DNA of 64,000 bases. It comes from Spisula solida (Eukaryota; Mollusca; Bivalvia; Venerida; Mactridae). A model generated the notes under the pieces. That model searched no databases, was not told the DNA's origin, and was given only the letters and a program-made list of their open reading frames with translations. The stretch is from positions 23,845,501-23,909,500 of the forward strand of contig OX365944.1 of assembly GCA_947247005.1 (NCBI GenBank), in the 5' to 3' direction. Below are positions 1 through 11,800 of this stretch, in pieces. The stretch's first letter is position 1; each line of letters opens with the position of its first letter. A program made the position numbers and the translations under genes.

Positions 1-958
1 TTCCTTAATTATTGATTTAATTTATGTGCAAAGCTATCTACTCAGCAAAATAAATAAGTATCCATCTTTCATGTGTTATATCAAAGATAATTAAAGAATA
101 AGTACAAGTCAAATAGTTTCCTGCGGGTGATTACCTGCGGCCTTGTAATTTAGTTGTATTGTTTAGGATGTGGTTTTTGCAGTTTGGATGCAATTCGAAT
201 TTATTCTGGTGTAAGTTTAAATTAATGTTTCTGTCAAAATAATTCCAATACATGTAAAATCGGACAATACCGATTATCTTCCAATTATTTGGTTGTGTTA
301 AATGTATGTGCCGAACGAATGAACAAATTCAAAAGAATTAGAAAAAAAATTATCATGTATCAATACCATGCTTCTGTTAATCTAGCGATGTGTTCTCTAC
401 GGGATGTAGTGCATTGTCCACTATATTTATTACTGACTGGGAATCTTATGCAGCTGCAGACACCTGCTGTTTAAATTCGTGGTCTCGCGTTCAAAGTGAA
501 ATTTCGGAATAGTTCTGCTTTCTTAGGTAAATAAACTATTGTAATGCGATAAAGACCGATGTTATCCGCATGGAATAATGGAATTAGTCTGGTTCATGAC
601 ATTCTTACAAAAGGCTTCTTTTTTGGATATTTTTTTTGAAATCGTAAACCATCGAGAATATGTCACATGCCCCTCCATAGTCATTTTACTTTTGGCAATC
701 CAATATAACCTGCGGCTCAAGGCCGCAGGTTAATAAACCTTGTGAACATTACAGGTTAGTATATTCCCCACATTACGGTTAGTGTAAGAAAACAAGTTTT
801 AAAGTGTTAGAATAGAATTAAAGGAATCGGGATATATTAGTTGTTATAAAATATATTGTATGGTTATTAGTATCATTTGAAAATTTATTGGGAACAGTTT
901 CCACCTGGAAAGATGACATAAGACGTACAATATCTTGAAAAATCCTAATTTAAGCTAA

Positions 959-1382
959 ATCAGGCCCAAATTCCAAGAAAAATCTTAAGTTATTGCTCAG
1001 CTGAGACTGCTATTTTAAAAGCATATTTTGGTGGTTTCATGTATACTAGTATATCAACACAGTTAGATGCCAATTTCATAGAGCAATACGTAACAAGTCC
1101 GATTTTTACAGAAAATAGTGCTTTAAAGTTATAAACATCTAAAGTAAAAACTTAAGTCTGTTATAACAAGCTCAAATACGAAGATCTTTGTTGTTCGTTA
1201 CTGTTGGATTTCCATGAGCATTTCATACAGAAATCACCTACTAAATCATTATTTAGCAATAAATACACTGTTTCTGGTAGCAATCTACATCACAAGACTA
1301 TAATTGTAGTCATATAATAAATTTTAAATAGCAGTCTCAGCTGAGCAATAACTTAAGTTTGTTCGTGGAATCGGGGCCTGAG
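959..1382. mobile_element. MITE with about 60-bp imperfect inverted ends
   Basis: CTTAAGTTATTGCTCAGCTG at 984 recurs as the exact complement ending at 1357. Matching extends outward (TCAGGCCC..ATTCCA.GAA). The palindrome CTCAGCTGAG lies in each end. No coding sequence. Confidence 0.75.
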
Positions 1383-1770
1383 GTCAAATGTTGCCGCCTA
1401 TTGTTGAGAGTAGTTCAACTTGAGTCTGGGTTCGGTGTCCGTAACTTAAATCTGAAAATTTATTACGACAAAATTTCAGGAGCTCTACTTTGAGATTCAT
1501 CTCACACTCGAAATCTGATTGTAACAAAATCTCAAATTGAGCTGAGATTTTTATTAGAGGTGCGTCAGGAAATTGAGAAATCCTTTACAAAAATCCCAAT
1601 TTAAGCTAAATCTGAGGTCAAATGTTGTCGCTTATTGTTGAGAGTAGTTCAACTTGAGTCTGGGTTCGGTGTCCGTAACTTAAATCTGAAAATTTATTAC
1701 GACAAAATTTCAGGAGATTTTTATTAGAGGTGCATCAGGAAATTGAGAAATCCTTTACTATTGGACACAT
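1378..1770 (+). repeat. Tandem duplication of about 233 bp, second copy with deletion
   Basis: GAGGTCAAATGTTG.CGC, TAGTTCAACTTGAGTCTGGG and TTCGGTGTCCGTAACTTAAA occur at 1378-1482 and again at 1611-1716 with one mismatch noted. The second copy lacks about 55 bp corresponding to 1484-1540. Confidence 0.85.
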
Positions 1771-2284
1771 GGTCAAATAACCAAGTTCTCAGGCCCTCGA
1801 TATCCTCAAAATCTTAAGTAGAAATCTCAGCTAAAATGAGATTTTGTTCAAATCAAGGGTGAATTTGAGATAAATGTGAAGTAGAAGCTTTTAACTTAAT
1901 AAACTGGTATACACTTAGAATAATGTTTCTGTGTTGTGTAGTCAATTTCGAGTCCAGCCTCCAATAGAAATAGATGAGATTTAGCTCAGATTGAGATGCT
2001 TCAGGAGATCGGGGCGACATACTTGTTCCTCCCGCAAGATAAAAGGAATAGTTAGAGAAAGTCAGACCAGTACACATGATGATTTGTACCAGTAAACTAA
2101 TATCCAAAGTTCTCATATTACTTGAAATAAATGTGTTAGTACAAATCTTTTGTATTGAACTTTTTACCTTTTTGTCTCAAACTGAAATTAATATTCAAAG
2201 ACTTCATTTAGAATATTTGCTTCAGAGGTAATCAAGCATATTAAGAAAATACATTAGTATGACTTATGAAACTGTGACACAAAA

Positions 2285-2555
2285 ATTATGTTTCCCACAA
2301 AGGGACATTACTCCAGCAAAAAGCATCTGACCTAAAAGTCCTCATTCATGTGAAGTTTCATTGGTTAGTGTGAACAAACTGACATCCATTCATTCAAACT
2401 TCCAGCACAAAATCAATATGTCTTCGCAACATACATTGTTTACTGGGAGACATTATGAATTGTCAGCAATAAGGAAACGTTCATATTTATTTTGTTATAT
2501 ATATATGATAATATTTTGTGGGGCATCAAAAATTCTTAAAGAAATCTGTTAATGG
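2285..2555 (+). repeat. Partial relative of the 4700-5165 element
   Basis: Shares CCCACAAAGGGACATTACTC and CATGTGAAGTTTCATTG, then CAGCACAAAATCAATATGTC, which also occurs at 8413. Decayed. Confidence 0.5.
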
Positions 2556-2790
2556 GTTGCTTGGAAGCATGCTAGTTTATGAAGGTGGGTCTTTGGCCTG
2601 AATGATTGGAAACAGTAAACAGGGTTCAAGAAAATACATAAGCCATTCTGCGGGAGAAAGGAGCTTATTAACATTATCTAGTCATAATGTTATGAAGTTT
2701 TGAAAAGGCTCTCAAATAAGAAAATTAGATAAATCTAATGACTGAAATTTTAGTAGAATTGCTCATATACATACTATATATATATCTTAC

Positions 2791-2866
2791 CTTTTTCACA
2801 TAGAAGAAAATGAATAAAGTAACAGCACACATAAGTGGCAAGATTGGACTGAAAAACATTCCTAAC
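2791..2866 (-). CDS. TMC exon 12, last exon seen
   Basis: Acceptor TTTTAG, donor GTAAGA. Encodes (W)LGMFFSPILPLMCAVTLFI and FFYVKK, the seventh hydrophobic segment. Ends in phase 0 with a good donor, so at least one more exon must follow. Family members continue with a 'P.RASQ...F' cytosolic block and further membrane segments, none of which I found in 1-2790. Confidence 0.9.
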
Positions 2867-5800
2867 CTAAAATCAAAGAGAAAAGGCAAATGTATAAAAC
2901 CAAAACAAGTGTCAAAATGTCACTAAATACGCAATAAGAATTAGAGTACAGACAAATTATTGGACGCCACTACCCACCAATCCGCCTGCCCTTTGGCGGG
3001 CTTTCACATAATATGTCCTGTTTTCAACGAGCATATGGAAAGCTATTGAAAAACTCATAACTCTGCTAAAACTAGGTTCATACAAAACCAGGTGTTCCAC
3101 TTGGCATAATGATAAACCACAGCAGAAATTGCAGAATAGGGGAAATAATCAATTTTCAAAGTATTGTAATTGTTTGACAAGTGCGCAAAACTTGAGACAA
3201 GTATTTAATTACCTTCTTATTTTAGTCATGAAGGATCCTGGTTCAGAGATTGGATCAAAGTGACCCATGACCGACAATCCCCATTGCCTTAGGAGTAACA
3301 ATATAGGGCATTACTAAGTTGAAATAAATGCCGAAAAGAAGCAAATAAATCGGCAACAGAAACCTTCATACGTACCAACACAGAGCCTGCAAATAAACTA
3401 GGTCGAGGACACTTTTAGACAGGTCAAATGTTTGTTGACCTAGTAAGTCCACAACCTTCAATTTCTCATGAAATTTGCTATATATCAATCTGGAATGAAA
3501 ATTAAATTACGACCAATTCATATCAGTTTGATGTATTGTTAAAAGTCAGCAAAACAGACACAAGTTTTAACAACTTCTATTAATCACTGTCAACACCTCA
3601 TTTCTGATGGTATCCATCTGGGGGAGAGAAGCCATCTACCGGTAGCACTTATAGCGGACACTCAACCATTAGTCTAGACTAATGAGTATAAATTCAATAT
3701 ACTCATGCAATCTTCACTATATTGCTTTACACTACAGTCATTTTGTTTTGAACGCTGGCTTCTCCTGTTCTCCAATTCACAATTAGACTGGTTTGGGCTA
3801 CCTACAGGTTAACTGCCATAACGTAACAATACACAGATGCTTTGAACAATTTTGGCTCAAATACCCTAAGAAACTCAAACATGTAATTTGGTCCCAGCAA
3901 AATAAAAATGTTAAATGTACTAGTATACAGTAGATGCCTCAAACAGGTAGATGGCTTTAACTATTTTCCTGGTCTGAAGACAATTCAAGGTGTACCCACC
4001 ACTCACAATTATTCAGCTATAAAAGAAGTGTCACAAGGTCATATTGACCTTATTTATTATTATATACTATCAATTATGTATGTACCTTATCTATATGCAG
4101 TCTATACATTTATCATACCATTTTTCATCGATTTCATATCATTACTAACCGCATGGCATTTCACCGCTTCCATACATTTCACTGGACATTGCCTCGTTTT
4201 GGCTTTTGTCTCGGTCCACTTAGCACAGAATACCCTTACACGTCAGTCAACGTTTAACCTTCTGACTGGCGTGGTGTTTTTTGTTTGTCCCTGTCTTACA
4301 GACATACAATTTTGTGCCTTTGCAGGTAAGTTCATTTATTCTTCATTCATATATTCATGTTCTATTTCATGTTTCTTTGGACTGGTATATTGCTACCGTA
4401 TTGCCGTTTTGTGAATTGTCATATTAAAAGTCAACGTTTAACCTTCTGACTGGCGTGGTGGATCTTGTTTGTCCCTGTCTTACAGACATACCTTTTTGTG
4501 CCTTTGCAGGCTGTTACCCTATATACCTACCGTCGTAGTAGACTCAAGACAGAAGCAAACTTACTTTCTAGGGAATTCCCAACCAAAAGTGCTTCCTATC
4601 ACAACCAAGAAATTCAGCACAACCAGCTTGTAAATCTGCTGTCCAACATATGTCTCCCAACACTGCAATCAACAAGTTATATGATAAACTAGAATGGGGT
4701 TTGATTCACACAAAGGTCTCCCACAAAGGGACATAGCTCCAGCAATAATCACCAGACCTTAAATTTCAGACAATATGCGCAACAAGGCTTGGTACCTACT
4801 ATTTATGTGAAGTTTCATTGAAATTTGGCCGACAGAAAAAGCATGGACAAACTCTGTGGACATACATCCAGTACAACAAGTAATTAAGAATTGCAAGCAA
4901 TACAGAAGTGCCCCACTGGTTTGAAGCCATTGTTAATGTTTCTGTTGCCATAGCAACCACAATTTTTGTCAGAATCAAAGTATTTTTAGACGTGCATAAT
5001 CCCCCTATTGCCCCCTATCCACATACCAAGTTTCATAAACCCAGCTTGGAAACTGTTTGACTTACGTCAGGATCTAGATTTTTTGACGGACAGATGACGA
5101 ACGGACAGATGGACGGCAAGCCTATAGTCCCCTCCGGTCAAAAACCGGTAGGGGACTAAAAATATATATATCTCCTCCACTGTATTATGTGGGATACATA
5201 ATTAACGAGATGCAAACTACACAATATACAGTGTTATGACTGTTTGTTTTTTAACATTTATCAACAATTTTTATGTGGTGGCACGGTGGTCTAGTACATA
5301 ACGCTCTTGACTACAGATGAAATGATCCCTGGTTTGATTCTCAGCCAGGGCTATCTATGAGCATACAAGTCATGTGAACATCGACAAGCAGTGGTCATTA
5401 TAAGCATGTCATTAGGACTGTAAAACAGTGGTCATTATAAACAGGTGGTCTCTAAATACATGCTGGCTTTACAAGTTTGACAAGTCATTCATTGCCGGGT
5501 GAGTAGGCCTATATAGGCTTGCTTAAAATATTCATTATTGGGGATATGGATGACCAGCTCATTCTATGTCTGACTCTTGCATGGGTGGCTAGGTGTTGTT
5601 GCTGTTTCTATGTGGCTTTGGATTGCCTGTGTGCTATAGCATTTAATATACTTGATATTGTACTTACATGGATTACAGGATTCTTGGAATCTGTGTGATC
5701 TGTTTCATTGTGAGTAGTGGCTGGTGTCGTCACAACAGTTGGTTGTAGATTATCACAGGAATTCGAGGTAACTTCCATACTGGGTTGATTTTTTAACAAT

Positions 5801-8800
5801 GACAAATATAACGAAATCATGAGCATACCTAGAGAAGCCAAGCGTAGCAGTACAACCCTGAAACAGTCATAAACATGTTTGTAAAACATGTATGCCCCCG
5901 CGACAGCCCAATAGTAAGAGGTGTGAAAGGTCACAGTGACCTTGACCTTAATAAGGGTCACTTACTGTTGATGATCAACCTCCATGTAAAGTTTGAGGAT
6001 CCTAGGGTCAAAGCACATGTTCTTACTGCCTTCACAATTACAAGTGTACACTGCATAAGTGGATACTTCTGTATGTAAATAAATTAGCAAATTTTGACTT
6101 CAAATGTTTTGTATGTTGAAATATTACCAGTTTTATTATTTCTTAGTAGTAGAGTTCGTTGTGGGTCAAATTTATAGGCTATAGTAAATGTTAGTTTTAA
6201 TTTTTGCATTTAATTTGCAAAATTCGACAATATTTTCGAATGTCATTTACTTAACCATTTATATGTATAAATACTGTAGGGCATTATGCATGATAACAAC
6301 ACTGAAGCAGGCCTCAACAAATATTTTTAAAATCACTCGTCCTGCAATATAGACTAAGAAGAAAACCTTAAAATCTTACTTGTCCTGCTATATAAATAAA
6401 GAAGAAAAAAGTTGTACAGGCAAGCGGACGAGTGGATTTATTGAGGCCTGTGAAGTGAAGTACAGGGAGACTTTTTACCATCTATCCATGTATTGTACCA
6501 GAGGTGCCACACTTATATTTGAACAACTTTGAATATCAGAAATTTTCATGCTAACCGATATAAATGAAATACCTCTTTTGAACCGCGATGGCATAAAATA
6601 ATGTGTCAGGTAACATGTGCACTCACTGTTCGGGTTGTTTGCAAATAAATTCCAAGTATAATACACCAGAATAGTAAATACAGTTAGAACTCGATGTCGT
6701 TGTAACGAATATGGCAGTATACTGAATTGATACAAAGAACGTTTTAATACTTTTGTCACCAAATATGATGTCACTATAATGAATTTGTCAGTATATCGGG
6801 TGTCGTTATATCGAGTCCTGACTGTACCGAAGTCACAGACTTTGGACTCTTAACAATAAAGCAAAATTGATTACACTCGGTCAATGTTTACACTATCAAT
6901 GGGGTTTTTCGGTCTTAAAAAAGCTCAAACCAATGCCCCAACATTGTTGATTGGGGGTCTAACTAAATTGCACAGTTAAATAATAGCTCCGCGAGTCGCA
7001 TGTGTCACCTGACGACATGCACATTTGTCTTGGAAAACTATCCAGTATTGGGCTACATATCAGACTCACAAGAGTTCTCTAGTCATCTGGACTAAAAATG
7101 ACAGTTATGCTCTGGACAAAATAATGTCCTGATAAAATCAATCAAAGGGGAATCATTAAAAAACTACACTAGGTAGAGTTATGATTCTTGCGCACTGCAT
7201 TTCATGTCACAGCAAGAAACATGCATACCATCCTAGGAGTCATTCATACTTATGGTGACAAAGGTATGCCCCGGACAAGAAATACTCTCATAAAATCAAT
7301 CAAAGGGAAATAAATAAAAACGAAGCAAGGTAGAGTTATGGTTCTTGCGCACTGCACTTCAGCTTATTGCAAGAAACATGCATACCCAATCTTACAACAA
7401 AAGTAATCCCTAGTGAGTGTATATGTTAGTCAACACATTAATGTACATGGCTGTATAGAGACATTTTGATTATATCGGATTAGCAGGAAAGTATCGGATA
7501 TTCAACGGTGTTCAAATATAAGTGGGGCACCTCTCATACTCGGCCACATTCAGTTTGAAGGGTTACTTTAAACATTCATATAATTATACACACCTGAAAA
7601 GTGTGATTCTGATTGCAAATGCTGGCATATAGTCTTCAGCAACGACCAGTTTGTTAAATATGGTAGGAACAATAACACTGAGCAACATAAGAGTAACGGA
7701 AGGTAAAAACTGAACCATCAATTCTACCACACTGCTCAATGTAGCCTTCCGTAGTATCTGCAATATACAATGATATGGGGAAATTATAATCCCAACTTGA
7801 GAACTATCAACTAGTCAAAACAAGTCTGTAAAGACGAGTCATGGGAACAAACAGTATAAGATTAAAAGACAATTTGTTGAAGTTCACTGATGCATAAACA
7901 CCCAAACTGAAGGAACATATTGGGTTTCGGGATTTATAAGTTTAATGTGTGCATTTATATTGGGTGTTTACAAATCGGTGAATTTCAACAAATGGTTTTT
8001 TAATCTTTTAATTCCAATTTTTTTTTTTGAAACATCTCTCTATCATTATAAACAAGGGATACACATGTAGTGGCTGTTAAAATTAACTCCTATGATATTG
8101 ACAAAATGAGCTCGATTTTATAATTCACATAACAGAAATGTTTCAAATTTATTCTGTTGTTCAAATTTAGTTGATGAAATTTTTAATGTCCGTAACTGAG
8201 TCAATAATTTTCATTATCTGCAGGAAAAAGCTATAACTAGAAGAGTTTTTGTCACAAAAATGTGCGTCTCCCAAAGATCATTCAAACTAAAATTCCCGAC
8301 AATATGCACAACTAGGCTTGGTACAAAGTATTCATGGGATGTTTCATTGAAATCCAACCAATGGTTAAGGAAAGCAAACACAGATAAACTTTTTGACATC
8401 CATTCAGACATTCAGCACAAAATCAGTATGTAGGAGACACAAGTTCCTGATTTGTAGGACCTAGATTTGTACAAACAAAACCAAAATTTTATGGGCAGTT
8501 TTTAAGTTGACTCACCTCTACAAGTTGCTGGTTAGTGTAGTAAATGAGAAACAAGGCACCACCAAGTATTGCAATCACGAGGATGTTGATGGCGAACCTG
8601 ATCAGATATAACTTCAGTTTTTCCCTCGTTGTCCGACTTTCTCTCTTCCATTGAAACCTTTGATACTCGAGTTCATTCTACAGCACAGAGAAGCCATGCT
8701 TGTTATAAACAATAATCCTTGTACAAAAAAAATCATTTCAAATTTATAACTTGAGTTTGTGAACATGAATTATGACATTAAACAAGAGATGTATGCCCTC

Positions 8801-11800
8801 CATAAAAGACAAATAAGTCACTTGTCTGTGACAAGGTGCCAGAGGGTGCAATGCCAAACTGTTCTCGGTTACGGATCAGGAACCATTTTGTCGACTGACC
8901 TACCAACCAAATGACCTGCTAGTCAACATGTACAAAACAAAAAAACTCCACTTCTTGAAAAGGGGTGTAACACGATTCATGTCAACTAATTCTGGACAAG
9001 CTAGTAGGTTCCTTCAGATTATCAACATTTGAAACCTGGTGTGTCTGAAACATACACATTTTTTATTAATGACCAACAGTCGACATTTGTAACTTACTTT
9101 AACTTCTTGTAGAACACTTTTATGCTTCAGTTTGGCCGTATTTTGCTGAGAAATACAGAAATCCCATGCACCGAATACTTTGTTACAGTACATCGACACA
9201 GACCCACTACTAGCTGATACAACCTTCAAACCCTTTGCTGAACTACAAAATAAACCAAGACAGGTTCGTCAATATTTATTGCATACACATATAACATGAA
9301 ATATGCTCCCTAAGTAGTCTATGTATCATTACTTTAAAACATATATACCTCAACTGTTATCCAATTACACTCATAAAGGATATGACATGAGTGTCTTTCC
9401 ATATTGAATTTATCAAACGAGTTGAATAAAATAATAAAATGCGAGGCTTTGCCGAGCATTTTGTCGATTTTTTTCCACGAGTTTAATAAATTCAATGTGG
9501 AAAGTCACAAATGTAATGTTCTCTTTATCACATGTTAGCCTTTTCCGGGCGAAACATAAAATAGCTTCTTATTTTTCACTATAATAAACGCGCAACTTTG
9601 ACGACATCGCCTATCCTTTGAATGACGTGGCGTGATAGCTTTATTACACTAGTGTATTATCAAAATAAATAATGGCTTTATTACGCTACCGCGACGTCAA
9701 ACATGTGATAAAACAGATTTAAAAGTGCACCTACATTCTTGTCTCACCATAGGGAAAGTTCCACCCCCCACCACCTTCACACAGCGAATAAGTTTGAGGA
9801 CCTTAGGCTAGATAAAGCATCTAGTAGTGATTAATCAGATACGGTTTAGAACTACTCAGGAAAGGACTAATGTGCATGTGCAGAGCAACATAACTGCTTC
9901 AGGGAGAAGGATACAGCAGTCTGATATCTGATGTCTGATAAGTCTTGTGATCTATCTTAATTAAAACTAATTTGGTTAAATTATTAAAAATTGCAAGCAA
10001 TACAGAAGTCCCCTACCGGTTTTAAGTCATTTTCAATGTTTCTGTTGCCATAGCAACCACAATTTTGGTGGGAACTAATAAGGGGACTAATAATTGACAA
10101 AGTACCAGTGTAGAGAATGCTTCGCCCATTGGTTGGTTGAAGGTTTCTGTCAAAGTTATCGTGAATATATTGAACTATGCAAACATGTGCAATACTTCCA
10201 ATGTTTTAATAACCAAACTTAAATCCTTTCATTGGTCAAGTCAATTCTAGATTTACATATGCAAACATCTGGCATAGGTCAATAATTTTGAAGTCATTTT
10301 ATTGGGAGGCGTTAAGCCTCTCATTACTACCATTGCCCATTTCTTAATACAATATGAACCGCCTTTAGGCTGCGATGTGAATCCGCATTCAAGTAGTTCC
10401 AGAAACTGTCAACATTTTCAATATTAAATATGTTTCTGCAAATATTTTAGCATGTTTTTTTTATTTTAAGATGAAAAAATATTGTCAAACTGTTCGTGAA
10501 ATCAATATTTTTGCAAATAATCATTCCGCTGAGACCATTTGGAACTTGTTTCATAATATGAAAATGAGGTATTAATCACATGTCTCGGCTGTATAGCTAT
10601 TTGAATAATTTATGCATGCCGTATCCATCAAATGTCCCAACTGCATAGCTATTTTTAGAACTTATATTGAAGGTTCTGTAAGAAGCTATTTTTAGAATAT
10701 ACACTATTGACTAAGCGAAGTAGTTCCGAAGTATTTACATGTAATATAAACGTATTACACCAGCAACCAACTAGAAGACACTGAAATATAGGGCCTATAT
10801 AAATAAACACCGTGTTAATTTTGACTAAACGTAAATAATACAATGTAGACATAATTGTTTTAACCAAATAACAGTCCAGAAAATTACTACTTCCAGAACA
10901 GGGTCACGTGATCAATTTGCTATAATGAATGAATAGCTATTACCCTTGTATCGTCTGCAATGCCTGTTATCGGTGATGTAATCTTATAGCGTAGTACTGA
11001 CCAGATATATACTAGCGTCTCGGTATCGGAATCCAGCTGTGCTCGGTCAGTGTTAACTGTAAGCGTACTGTAGAATCTGATAAATAGGCGCTTATAATTT
11101 TTTACTGCCGATTTTGATATTCGCATAAAAGACATGTTTGCCAAATAAAATGTACCCTTTTTGCAATTGTTTATATATGCAACATGCCTATAAAGTCACA
11201 TAAGCCTATTTTGATGTTTGACAAGATCGACAGTAAGAAAACGAACATAAAACGTGTAAAGTAGGTTTGAGCTTTAATAGCAGCAACCAGAAAGCCTCCC
11301 ACCAGCACTCTCAGTGCTTTGATTAAACCAGGGGTGGTATTCAATATTGATCTTATTTAATTGGAGAATAAGGATAGCCAATTATATCGCCTGTTACTGA
11401 CCAAGAGTTTAATATGTTGTGATCTGATTGGTTGTCCTTATTCTTAAGTCAGGTAAGACCAATATTGAATACCACCCCTGGGCTAAAATGATTATCACTT
11501 CTTGATTTCTTTGTCTCATATACTTACTTTTTCACAAGCAGGACAAAACTCAACAGGAATGATACACCAACAGCACACAGGTAGGCTAGTTGCATGTTAT
11601 ACTGGGCTGGATTATCTGTAGGTATGAATCCTGTCTTGTTATAGTAACTTCCATAGAACAATACTGTATTTTCTAACATTCCCTACAATATTGAAACAAT
11701 AAAGATCTATGTATGTGGAAAGAACAACTTTAATACAACAGATGGGTTTATCTTCTTTTTTTACCTACATTTCAGCTATACAACAGCCTTCATCAGGGTA

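Larger units (their letters stand above)
1..2790. other. No coding exon identified beyond TMC exon 12
   Basis: Contains the MITE at 959-1382, the tandem duplication at 1378-1770 and a pearl-related fragment at 2285-2555. A good splice acceptor (CTCCTTTCTCCCGCAG) lies on the minus strand at 2648-2663. The region between 1 and 900 shows nothing I can name. Confidence 0.5.
6498..7540. mobile_element. 1-kb inverted-repeat DNA transposon with nested elements
   Basis: Left AGAGGTGCCACACTTATATT matches the complement of the right end (AATATAAGTGGGGCACCTCT). Similarity continues inward to the paired TGCTAACCGATATAA / TTATATCGGATTAGCA. Contains the 148-bp element at 6679 and a 158-bp tandem duplication at 7081-7386. 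Confidence 0.65.

Noticed and set aside
1853..2116. Minus-strand frame as TMC C-terminal exon
   Set aside because: No usable acceptor in the phase set by exon 12, and the sequence lacks the TMC blocks expected there; part overlaps repeat-derived sequence.
3908..4414. 168-codon plus-strand open frame with hydrophobic stretches
   Set aside because: Lies antisense in a TMC intron and overlaps the 82-bp direct repeat; no family resemblance.
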